A stretch of 64,000 nucleotides of DNA from Salvelinus alpinus. Lineage: Eukaryota > Chordata > Actinopteri > Salmoniformes > Salmonidae. The stretch spans positions 33,109,106 through 33,173,105 of the forward strand of contig NC_092100.1 of assembly GCF_045679555.1 (NCBI RefSeq). Direction: 5' to 3'. Position 1 is the first letter of the stretch; each line of letters starts with the position of its first letter. Under the pieces are notes generated by a model. The model was given only the letters and a program-made list of their open reading frames with translations. It was not told the origin of the DNA and did no database searches. The translations under genes and the position numbers were made by a program. This document shows positions 36,540-47,227 of the stretch, in pieces.

Positions 36540-37728
36540 GTATGTATGTGTACACCCCTTCAAATGAGTTGATTCGTCTATTTTCAGCCATACCAGTTTT
36601 CCGACAGGTGTATAAAAATAGAGCACACAGCCATGCAACCTCCATAAACAAACATTGGCAGTAGAACGGCCTTACTGAAGAGCTCAGTGACTCAACGTAG
36701 CACTGTCATAGGATGCCACCTTTCCAACAAGTCAGTTAGTCAAATTTCTGTCCTGCTAGAGCTGCCCCAGTCAACTGTCAGTGCTGTTATTGTAAAGTGG
36801 AAACATCTAAAAGCAACAACAGCTCAGCAGTAAGCCAAACAAGCTCACAGAATGGGACAGGCGAGTGCTGAAGCGCGTATAAATGGTCTCTTCTCGGTTG
36901 CAACCCTCCTACAGAGTTCCAAACTGCCTCTGGAAGCATTGTCAGCACAAGAAATGTTCATTGGGAGCTTCATGAAATGGGTTTCCATGGCCGAGCAGCC
37001 ACACACAAGCCTAAGATCACCATGCGCAATGCCAAGCATTGGCTGGAGTGGTGTAAGCTCGCCGCCATTGGACTCTGGAGCAGTGGAAAAGCGTTCTCTG
37101 GAGTGATGAATCACACTTCACCATCTGGTAGTCCGACAGACAAATCTGTGTTTGGTGGATGCCAGAAGTACGCTAATTACCTGAATGCATAGCTCCAACT
37201 GTAAAGTTTGGTGGAGGAGGAATAATGGCCTGGGGCTGTTTTTCATTGTTCGGGGTAGGCCCCCTAGTTCCAGTTAAGGGAAATCTTAACGCTACAGCAT
37301 ACAATAACATTCTAGACGATTCTGTGCTTCTAACTTTGTGGCAACACTTTGGGGAAGGCCCTTTCCTGTTTCAGCATGACAATGCACCTGTGCACAAAAC
37401 GAGGTCCATACAGAAATGCTTTTTTGAGATCGGTGGGGAAGAACTTGACTGGCCTGCACAGAGCCCTGACCTCAACTCCATCAAGCACCTTTGGGTAGAA
37501 TTCGAACTCCTATTCGCCCAACATCTGTGCCCGACCTCACTAATGCTATTGTGACTGAATGGAAGCAAGTCCCCGTAGCAATGTTCCAAAATCTAGTGGA
37601 AAGCCCTCACAGAAGAGTGGAGGCTGTTATAACAGCAAAGGGGGGGACCAACTCCATATTAATGACCATGATTTTGAAATGAGATGTCCAAATAGCAGGT
37701 GACCACATACTTTTGGTCATGTAGTGCA
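36540..37728 (+). mobile_element. Tc1/mariner copy G
   Basis: Right terminus CATACTTTTGGTCATGTAGTG; the left terminus is decayed (GTATGTGTACACCCCTT). The plus strand carries transposase pieces: an HTH side near 36660-36840, and at 37225-37554 [23 protein letters not shown] and [14 protein letters not shown], the middle and last acidic motifs with the final Glu replaced by Lys. Dead. Directly abuts copy H. Confidence 0.85.
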
Positions 37729-38775
37729 AGAATTCACACCCGAGGCATAGATCTTCAAGCCGATTTAAGTCAAAACTGTAACTAGGCCTCTCAGGAACAT
37801 TCAATGTCGTCTTGGTAAGCAACTCCAGTGTATATTTGGCCTTGTGTTTTAGGTTATTTTCCTGCTGAAAGGTGAATTTGTCTCCCAGTGTCTATTGGAA
37901 AGCACACTGAACCAGGTTTTCCTCTAGGATTTTACCTGTGCTTAGCTCTATTCCGTTTCTTTTTAGCCTAAAAAACTCCCTAGTCCTTGCCGATGACAAG
38001 CATACCCATAACATGATGCAGCCACCACCATGTTTTAAAATATGAAGAGTGGTACTCAGTGATGTGTTGTGTTTGCCCCAAACATAACACTTTGTATTCA
38101 GGACATAGTCATTTTCTTTGCTACTTTTTTTGCAGTTTTACTTTAGTGCCTTGTTGCATGTTTTGGAATATTTGTATTCTGTACAGTCTTCCTTTTCCCA
38201 CTGTCAATTAGGTTAGTATTGGAGTAACAACAATGTTGTTGATCCATCCTCAGTTCTCATATCACAGCCATTAAACTCTAACTGTTTTAAAGTCCCCATT
38301 GGCCTCATGGTGAAATCCCTGAGCGGTTTCCTTCCACTCCGGCACATGAGTTAGGAAGGATGCCTGTAACTTTGTAGTGACTGGGTGTATTCACTGCTCG
38401 ACTGAGGGACCTTACAGATAAATTGTACAGTTGGGGTACAGAGATGAGGTAGTCACTCAAAAAGCATGTTAAACACTATTATTGCACACAGAGTGAGTCC
38501 ATGTAACTTATTGTGACTTGTTAAACAGTTTTACTCCAGAACTTACTTAGGCGTACCATTACAAATGGGTTGAATACTTATTGACTCAAGACATTTCAGC
38601 TTTTCATTTTAAATGAATTTGTTTAAAAAAATGTCAAACATAATTCCACTTTGACAATATGGGGTATTGTGTGTAGGCTAGTGACACAAAATATAAATTC
38701 AACCCATTTTTAATTCAGGCTGTAGCAAAAAAAATGGAAAAAGTCTAGGGGTGTGAATACTTTCTTTAGACACCA
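37729..38775 (-). mobile_element. Tc1/mariner copy H, truncated
   Basis: Same family as copies C and M. Plus-strand text runs from ATTCACACCCGAGGCATAGA to AAGTCTAGGGGTGTGAATAC. The transposase-distal end starts abruptly at the copy G border, so one terminus is lost. Minus-strand coding remnant at 37607-37822. Ends about 30 bases from an etfa exon. Confidence 0.82.
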
Positions 38776-40019
38776 TCTGATCAAACCCAAGATGTAGCCT
38801 ACCTTTGCACAGTCTGTTCCAGCAACCAAACAGGACACGTCTCCTCCTAGTTTCTTGGCTGCAGTAATAGCACTCAGCGTAATGGGGGTCAGCTTGTCAT
38901 TGTTGTGCTTTGCCACCACCAAGGTGCTTTGAAACCTCTGGAAGAGTCCAGACTACAGGGGAAATGTATTTTTCAGTAAATGGCATAACATAAGCGTAAA
39001 CATAACTGCTCTCATGCCTATCAAACTTGAAAGCTACCATTACGATATGAACAATTCAGCAGCATTTTGTGTAGTCCAATAAACAGCAAGGCTTTGAATC
39101 AAACAGGATACTACAGATTCTGTTCAGGTGTACCTTTTGGGGGAAAACAACATCTAATGGGTCTTTTTTGGAGGTCGGCTATAGCAGAAAGTGTGAGCTA
39201 CATAACACCGAAGGGGGGGAAGGATCTGGGCCAAATCCTTCAGTAAACAAGCTGACATAACATCCAAGATATGCACTGGCTTATACAACATTTTGACAGG
39301 GAGTATCAATCCTATCACCAACCTAAAACAGAACCAGATATATCTGAACCTGTGTCTGAAAGACAATTTGAATTACCAGAGTAAAGGTCATTCACACAGC
39401 AGCCTAGCCAACGTCACAGCACAATACAGTAGCAAATTGGGAGCAAATAGTAGCTATACATTAAATTATGGTCTTCATTGAAATTGTGTTTCAATGCCTT
39501 TAAAATCATTGCATCATTGAAAATTGAAACAAATTTACGTTTCGTAACTCATTGTTTACGAGGTTGCATAAGCTAGCTATCTAGTTAGCTACAGTAACAG
39601 CTAGTTAACGTTAGCTACATTTTCAGCCCGATAAGGTCTGTGAAGCTGGCTGTGATATCAAATATGATCCGATTTTCAAAACTATGCAATGTACTTTTTT
39701 CATATGTATTAATAAAGCAAGGGAAATCAATGAACTGTTAACCTTTCTATGGTTTCGTGCACGGGGAAGATAAGTTAGACATTTAAGTTAGCTAGCGTAG
39801 CTATCAGGCACCTACAACACCAGCTTGTACTATGTGTGCTTTTTTTTGTATTTGCCACATTGCGAATGAATAGCAAGTTACTTAGCTAGTTAGTCTGATA
39901 TAATCATTTGCGTGTAAACGTTACTTACCAACTGTTTGAAATGATGTTTTCTTGATAGCTCTATGCATCTCTGACTCTGCTCCTCGATGCTCACCTCTTG
40001 AATGAACTCTGACAACTGT

Positions 40020-40140
40020 AGAATGTTCTCGCGACACAAATGTCTGGTTGGACTACAATCACTTCCGTTTTGGGTGGAAGCAGAATAACCAAAGACAGCA
40101 CAGTGTGAAGAAAGGCAGAAATTGATTATCCAATAGGTGT
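40020..40140 (-). promoter_or_regulatory. Candidate etfa promoter with ETS/NRF-2-like site and CCAAT box
   Basis: Upstream of the etfa first exon. ACGGAAGTG on the minus strand (40059-40067) resembles a GABP/NRF-2 site, common at nuclear genes for mitochondrial proteins. A CCAAT (about 40133) lies further upstream on the opposite strand. Function is inferred from motif and position only. Confidence 0.4.
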
Positions 40141-40920
40141 CCGTACGGGAGTTGCAGCAATGAGACAAGACTGTAACTACCAATTGGATACCACAAAATT
40201 GGGGAGAAACGGGGTAAAAAAAATAATAATAAATGAATCCATGATCACACAGGTAGGCGACGTTGGTTAGTTTAAACTCATGCGCAGAAACTTGTTATCG
40301 GGTCTAACTAATGGTCTCCGCCAAACTGCGCATGTATCTAAGGCACTCCTTATATATAAAGTTGTTTTTGACGAAAAGGAAAACGTGTCAGTTTGTCACT
40401 TTCAGGTGGTTGTAGTAATGACATGTTCAACTACTTAAGACATTGTTTCGAATCTAGGTTGTGTCTTTAGACTTATAGATAATTAACAACCAAGGAATAA
40501 TTTTCCCACTTCTCAAACCTAGGCCTGGTCTGCTTGGTCTGTTTCGAAGTATTCCCTATTGCGCCTCTGGGTATAGAAACTCAATTGAATAACGTTGTAT
40601 TTCAGAAGACCATCCTAGATCCTGCCTGTACCACTCGGGTGCATGATGATGACTGGGTAGATGGATGTGGGCAACAGGGAAAACGACATACTATTATCAA
40701 CAGCAAAGTTATTACAACTATACATTCAACCCAGATCTGTAAACAGACTATTTTAAATGAGTAGATGGCAAAGTTCTATGAGAAGGGTATAGCCAGTAAG
40801 ACAATGCACACCAAATAAAGTTTGATAACCAATCTGTAGCCTAGACCCTACCTAGGCCACATGAGTCAACTTAATTCCGGGGGACAGGACCGAGTTAGGG
40901 AAACCCTAGCCTAGACCATG
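40141..40920. other. Intergenic etfa-isl2, nothing seen
   Basis: No gene. Open frame 40534-40764 lacks any recognisable domain. Confidence 0.5.
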
Positions 40921-41075
40921 TTACATTACAGTCATTTAGCCGGTACTCTTATCGAGAGTGAGTTACAGTAGTGAGTGCATACGTTTTCATAAATTGTTTT
41001 CTTCCATACTGGAAGCCACAACCCTGGCGATGTAAGCACCATGCTCTACCAACTGAGCCAAATGGCACCCACACA
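40921..41075 (-). mobile_element. SINE-like repeat with tRNA-derived head
   Basis: In minus-strand sense, TTGGCTCAGTTGGTAGAGCA (41043-41062) matches a Pol III A box and is followed by a decayed CAGGGTTGTGG B-box region. The body then contains the CATTTAGC..ACTCTTATC block found at 35.1 and 56.85 kb. A degenerate SINE, not a tRNA gene. Confidence 0.65.
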
Positions 41076-41485
41076 GGATATGTGATACGGGACATCTTTC
41101 CACGAAGTGAAAAGCCAAGTCTTATCTTAAATCGATCTTGTGCTATGATGTCCATGAAGAAATATGCCTTCACAAATACTTTGAAACTGCACCAGTACGA
41201 AAACTCAAAACTCTTTCCTAATGTTTAATTGCAGTATTGGGACAGGTCTACATTGTGATGAATACATATATAAATTATTGTAGGAGGAATTATCATTTTA
41301 ATCTCAATGGGATCATCTGTTGGTGATCTAGGCCTAATGGATAACTAAATGAATGATGAATACAAAATAGGCAGCCTATAAAGCTGTTTCATTTAAAAGT
41401 TTCAGGGTCAGGGATGGATGGCAAACATGAACATGTAACAAATAAAGATTTAGTAGCCATTCACACAACAAAATTATGTTATCAT

Positions 41486-41540
41486 AAATAACTGCAATGC
41501 AGTGCTCTAGACCACTGCGCCACCCAGGAGGCCCTAATTT
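41486..41540 (-). mobile_element. Head of a second tRNA-derived SINE
   Basis: In minus sense GGGTGGCGCAGTGGTCTAGA is a tRNA-like A-box region preceded by GGCCTCCT. Only the first 50 or so bases remain. Confidence 0.55.
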
Positions 41541-42741
41541 ATTGTTATTATTAATGTCATCATACTTGATTATAATTATATGCCCTACAATACCAGTCAA
41601 GGGTTTTTCTTTATTTTTACTATTTTCTACATTGTAAAATAATAGTGAAGACATCAAAACTATGAAATAACACATATGGAATCATGTAGTAACCAAAAAA
41701 GTGTTAAACAAATCAAATTTGCCTTGATGACAGCTTTGAACACTCTTGGCATTCTCTCAACCAGCTTCACCTGGAATGCTTTTCCAACAGTCTTGAAGGA
41801 GTTCCCACATATGCTGAGCACTTGTTGGCTGCTTTCCCTTTACTCTGCGGTCAATCTCATACCAAACCATCTCAATTGGATTGAGGTCGGGTGATTGTGG
41901 AGGCCAGGTCATCTGATGCAGCAGTCCATCACTCTGCTTCTTGGTCAAATAGCCTTTACACTGCCTGGAGGTGTGTTGGGTCATTGTCCTGTTGAAAACC
42001 AAATGATAGTCCCACAAAGCGCAACCCAGATAGAATGGCGTATCGATGCAGAATGCTGTGGTAGCCATGCTGGTAAAGTGTGCCTTGAATTCTAAATAAA
42101 TCACTGACAGTGTCACCAGCAAAGCATCCCCACACCATCACACCTCCTACTCCATGTTTCACGGTGGGAACCACACGTGCAGAGATCATCCATTCATCCA
42201 CCCCTTGTCTCACAAAGACACGGCGGTTGGAACCAAAAACCAAAGGACAGATTTCCACCAGTCTAATGTCCATTGCTTGTGTTTCTTGGCCCAAGCAAGT
42301 CTCTTCTCCTTTTGGTGTCCTTTAGTAGTGGTTTCTTTGCAGCAATTCAACCATGAAGGCCTGATTCTCACAGTCTCCTCTGAACAGTTGATGTTGAGAT
42401 GTGTCTGTTACTTGAACTCTGTGAAGAATTTATTTGGGCAGCAATTTCTGAGGCTGGTAACTCTAATGAACTTATCCTCTGCAGCAGAGGTAACTCTGGG
42501 TCTTCCATTCCTGTGGCGGTGCTCATGAGATCCAGTTTTATCATAGCGCTTGATGGTTTGACTGACCTTCTTGTTTTAAAGAAATTATGGACTGTCGTTT
42601 CTCTGCTTATTTGAGATGTTTTTGCCATAATATGGATATCGTCTGTATACCACCCCTACCTTATCACAACACAACTGATTGTCTCAAATGCATTTAGAAG
42701 GAAAGAAATTCCACAAATTAACTTTTAAACAAGGCACACCT

Positions 42742-42936
42742 GGGTGGCAGGTAGCCTAGTGGTTAGAGCGTTGGACTAGTAACTGAAAGGTTGCAAGATC
42801 GAATCCCCAAGCTGACACGGTAAATATCTGTCATTCTGCCCCTGAAAAAGGCAGTTAACCCACTGTTCCTAGGCTGTCATTGAAAATAAGAATTTGTTCT
42901 TAATTGACTTGCCTAGTTAAATAAAGGCAAAAAAAG
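42742..42936 (+). mobile_element. HpaI-type salmonid SINE, near complete
   Basis: tRNA-derived head with A box (TAGCCTAGTGGTTAGAGCG) and B box (GGTTGCAAGATCGAATCCC), a GTTCTGCCCCTG-type body (one base changed here), and a tail ACTTGCCTAGTTAAATAAAG followed by A-rich sequence. Inserted in Tc1 copy I. The family is known from salmonids, which supports the host assignment. Confidence 0.9.
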
Positions 42937-43077
42937 AAATAGAAATTCCAGATGACTACCTCATGAAGCTGGTAGAGAGAATACCATCATGGCAAAGGGT
43001 GGTTACTTTGAAGAATCTCAAATATAACATATATTTTGATTTGTTTAACACTTTTTTGGTTACTACATGATTCCACA

Positions 43078-43703
43078 TCAAATCAAGATGTCACATACAC
43101 ATGTTTATCAGATGTTATTGTGGGTGTAGCGAAATGCTTGTGTTTCTAGCTCCAACAGTGCAGTAATATCTAACAATTCACAACAATACACACAACCTAA
43201 AAGTAAAAGAATGGCAATTAAGGAATATATAAACATTATTAGAGTGACTAGTGTTCCATTATTAAACTGGCCAGGGATTTCAAGTCTATGTATATGGGGC
43301 ATCAGCCTCTAAGGTGCAGGGTTATGTAACCGGGTGGAAGCTGCCTAGTGATGGTTTATTAACAGTCTGATGGCCTTGAGATAGAAGCTGTTTTTCAGTC
43401 TCTCGGTCTCAGTTTTGATGCACCTGTACTGACCTCGCCTTCCGGATGATAGCTGAGTGAACAGGCAGTGGCTCGGGTGGTTGTTGACCTTGATGATCTT
43501 TTTGGCCTTCCTGTGACATTGGGTGCTGTATGTGTCCTGGAGGGTAGGTCGTTTTTCCCCGGTGATGTGTTGGGTAGACCGCATCACTCTCTGGAGAGCC
43601 CTGTGGTTGCGGTTGGTGCAGTTGCCATACCAGGCGGTGATACAGCCCGACAGGATTCTCTCAATTGTGCATCTGTAAAAGTTTTTGAGGGTTTTGGGTG
43701 CCA
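43078..43703 (-). mobile_element. LINE 3' fragment (family B) inside Tc1 copy I
   Basis: Starts with the family's ATCAAATCAAGATGTCACAT terminus. Minus-strand coding at 43345-43704 ([28 protein letters not shown]) matches the C-terminal region of the 18-20 kb LINE. 5'-truncated, as usual for LINE insertions. Confidence 0.85.
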
Positions 43704-44111
43704 TGTGTTATTCATAGTTTTGATGTCTTCACTATTATTCTACAGTGTAGAAAATAATACAACTAAAGAAAACCGTTGAATGAGTGGGTGTGTCCAAACT
43801 TTTGACTGGTACTGTATATGTAATTGTGTAGCCAATAAATACAATAGAATGAACATCTAGGCTTACAGTATCAGCAAAACATCCTCAACACTACACTCTA
43901 GTGGACATTTCATAGCATGCAACCTGAAAGACCTCTCACACCTCAATTTGAATGGCTTTTGTTATTGTTACAAGAGTCAAATACAGCAAAATAAAACAAA
44001 AAATGATCCTATACCTGTATGGTTATGAATATAGCTAGCTAGGGTTTTTAATGTTGGTGAGTTAATATATTTCTAAGTAAAATGCAGCTATGCTAGCTTT
44101 TGCTAGCAAGC

Positions 44112-45165
44112 CAGCCTCTCTGGGATAGGGGGCGGTATTTTCACGTCCGGATGAAAAGCGTGCCCAAAGTAAACTGCCTGCTACTCAGTCCCAGAAGCTA
44201 GGATATGCATATTATTAGTAGATTTGGATAGAAAACACTCTGAAGTTTCTAAAACTGTTTTAATAATGTCTGTGAGTATAACAGAACTGATTTGACAGGT
44301 GAAACCCAGAGCACAATCCATCCAGGGAAACATTTTTTTGAGGTCAATCTGTTTTCCATTGTTTTCCTATGGCAAGCCCGTTTTAATAGAAATATGCTTG
44401 CAGTTCCTATAGCTTCCACTAGATGTCAACAGTCTTTAGAAATTGGTTGATGTTTTTCTTTTGAGAAATGAAGAAGTAGCCATTTCCTTTCTGGGTGTAT
44501 AGCCAAGTGTACTCTTTTGTTTGGGGCGCGTGACCTGAAGCTTGCTCCACTTTCATTTTATCCGCTATTGAACGCAGTTTATCCCGTCTTAAATTGTATC
44601 AATTATTTACGTTTTAAAATACTTAAAGTTGGATTAGGAAAGTTGTTTGAAATGTTTGGACAAAGTTTACAGGTAACTTATTAGATATTTTGTAGTCATG
44701 CTGGGCGAGTTGGAGCCGGTGTTTTTCTGAATCAAACGCGCCAAATAAATGGACATTTTGGGGATATAAGGACGGAATTAATCGAACAGAAGGACCATTT
44801 GTGATGTTTATGGAATATATTGGAGTGCCAGCAGAAGAAGGTCTTCAAAGGTAAGGCATGAATTATATCGTTATTTCTGAGTTTTGTGTTGCGCCCGGCG
44901 GGTTGAAATATGATTGTCATGTGTTTGTTTGATGGGGTGCTGTCCTCAGATAATCGCATGGTTTTCTTTCGCCGTAAAGCCTTTTTGAAATTTGACATGG
45001 TGGCTAGATTAACAAGAAGTTAAGCTTTAATTTGGTGTATTGCACTTGTGAATGTATGAAAGTTAAATATTTCTAAAAAAATATATAATAATTTGCGTAC
45101 TGCATTTTCACCGGATGTTGTCAAATCAATCTCGCTAACGGGATTTGATCCATAAGAAGCTAGCT
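44112..45165. repeat. Probable interspersed repeat of unknown class
   Basis: A block from CTCTCTGGGATAGGGGGCGG to CGGGATTTGATCCATAAGAA with a composition unlike its flanks. It resembles a repeat commonly met in salmonid sequence, by recollection rather than by comparison here. No inverted termini or coding seen. Confidence 0.4.
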
Positions 45166-45595
45166 GATAGCAGATTTAAGGTTAGTGTTACGTTTAATTT
45201 AAAGGGTTAAGGTTAGGGGAAGGCGAAGGGTTAGTTAAAATGGTTAAGGTTAGGGGAAGGAATAGATAAAATGGTTAAGGTTAGGGCTAGAGGAAGGGTT
45301 ATCTAACATGCTAAATAGTTGCAAAGTAGCTAAAAAGTTGTTGAAGTATATTGTTGAAAAGTTGCTAGTTAGCTAAAGTTGTCAGTGATGAGATTTGAAC
45401 TTGCCACCTTTTGGTCATGCTATACGCCTACCCATCCAACCTGACTAACTACCCTACTTTCGTTTTTGCCTTAAGTAACCTTCTGTCTTATGTGACCATA
45501 CCAAACGTGACATATGAGACTAATTTTTTCGTCCAGGATTTACGTTTACTATGTCACCTCTAGCCTATGAGACCAGGCTGCTGGAGACGTGTGTC
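45166..45595 (-). repeat. tRNA-like interspersed repeat with GGTTAGGG-type subrepeats
   Basis: In minus sense GGTAGGCGTATAGCATGACC and AAGGTGGCAAGTTCAAATCT suggest a tRNA-derived segment with a B-box-like AGTTCAAATC. The other side carries degenerate AATGGTTAAGGTTAGGGGAA units (45190-45300). The 45430-45520 part is shared with 7757-7838. Confidence 0.6.
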
Positions 45596-45599
45596 CACA

Positions 45600-47080
45600 A
45601 TGATGAAATCATACCCATTGAACCTATTGTTTATCATCACATACTTCCTCATTAACATGCATGCATTAATTGTTGGTTATGTTAAAGATATCCATTACAA
45701 ATGTTAAATGGTGCACTTTGCTACGTGTTCCTTAACCAATAGTGTATATCACATGCAAAAAATTGATGGGTTTTCCATGTCAAAACGTGTCTTAAAATGT
45801 ACTGAAAAGGGTAAATCTTTTCTAAAGATTTCTTGATTTATATATCCGGACAATACTAATAAAATTTGAATTTTGATTATACAATATTGCAGAATGGGAA
45901 CATCTTTTTATTATACTTATACATTTACAAAACGAAATTCAGAATAATCTAATAAATGTCAGTTGATGGAATGCGTGGCAAAATAGCTTCTTCATTTATT
46001 TTTTGTAGGGATTTTGTTAGATTTTAATAAATTGACAAAATAGTAATATTGACTAAATAATTTGGCTGTTATTAAAAACATAAACAACAAAATGGTCTTT
46101 CTGCTCCAAAAGGACCTTTCTGCTTCTTTTCCAGTAGAGGGCTCACTCATAGAACTCTAGTTCTCTATGAGGTCTCTAGTCTAATCTTACTTTATGAAAT
46201 CCAGGCTTTTAATAGTATTTTGCAATACATATTATACGTTTTTGTATTGTCACCAGGAAAAATAATAATGATAATAAAAAATAATATTAAGAATATAAAA
46301 AATGAATAGGTCTGCATAATCATTATCATCACCGTAATAATTATCACAATCATAAGTGTAGAAGCATAATCATAACAATGAAGTTCAACTTTCCACTCAA
46401 CTTATGTGTGAAAATCTCTTTATATTAAGAAAATAAAACAGTTTTTAGTATTTAGACTTTTTGTCTTGGATCTTTCTTATCATTCACTATATTATGCAAC
46501 ACATTTCAATGAAAATTACAAAACTCAATTTCGAATTTCTTTAAATTACCTTTACAACTTTTCTTCCAGTTCCATGCTTTTTAAACAAAAAAGAAAACGC
46601 TGGCTTGGACACAAAAAAACACGGATGGAGGGGGTCTATGTTGATCTAGTAGGCCTACAGCGATTCTCAACTGGTGGGTCGTGCATTTAAAGTGTGTAGA
46701 AAATGATAATTCACTTTTGTTTTTTAAATAATTTTACCTCTGAACAATTTTTCTTTAATCACAGTCTTTTCAATAGACTGTTATTAGCAGCGCTATTTAG
46801 CAGTTTGTTGATTTTTTTGGTCTCAAACCAGTGAGTTTAGCATTCTTCATCAAGAATATAGGCAAAATGTAATTATTGAAAATGAAAAGGTGGGACTGTT
46901 GTTCCCTTATTATATAAATGGTACATTTACTATCAATATAGCATTAAAATCGTTTTCCAGCAATTTGGGTCCGGAGGCAAAAACCAGTTGAGAACCACTG
47001 ATCTAGTAAGTAGTCTATTGTTTCATAGTCAAAGCCTTTGCATAGTTTACCCCCTCCCCAAACGCACAGAGGTCCAGGTT
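45600..47080. other. AT-rich intergenic DNA upstream of isl2
   Basis: No gene. Contains AAT/ATA simple sequence near 46255-46310. May include isl2 regulatory DNA but no element can be named. Confidence 0.5.
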
Positions 47081-47086
47081 TACATG

Positions 47087-47094
47087 TGACGTCA
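47087..47094. promoter_or_regulatory. Perfect CRE palindrome upstream of isl2
   Basis: TGACGTCA, 134 bases before the isl2 ATG. A perfect CREB/ATF site at a promoter-like distance; use is inferred. Confidence 0.45.
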
Positions 47095-47227
47095 CTCTGC
47101 GCGTGGGACATTGCTCTTCTCTTCCCACCTCTCAATCGAGGAATAGAAGTTAGCAGTCAACCAGGAACGGGACCGGGCAGTCTTCCACTCAATTTCTTAA
47201 TCTCTCGGCCTGCACTATCCCTCCTGT

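Larger units (their letters stand above)
41591..43814 (-). mobile_element. Tc1/mariner copy I carrying a SINE and a LINE fragment
   Basis: Left end TACCAGTCAAGGG and right end ...CTTTTGACTGGTACTG are inverted. Minus-strand transposase pieces: 42368-42628 ([26 protein letters not shown]), 41956-42294 ([20 protein letters not shown]) and 41757-42122 ([17 protein letters not shown]). Two later insertions split it: an HpaI-type SINE at 42742-42936 and a family B LINE tail at 43078-43703. Removing both restores a normal Tc1 of about 1.4 kb. Confidence 0.88.

Noticed and set aside
39890-40183. 97-codon minus frame that could extend ETFA at its N-terminus
   Set aside because: Cys/Ser-rich start unlike a mitochondrial presequence; runs over the presumed promoter. 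Only the last part is etfa exon 1.
41007-41066. Possible tRNA gene on the minus strand
   Set aside because: Has an A box but a decayed B box, no closed acceptor stem, and continues into a SINE body shared with other loci.
45190-45300. Interstitial telomere array
   Set aside because: The units are degenerate GGTTAAGGTTAGGG mixes, not tandem TTAGGG; they belong to an interspersed repeat.
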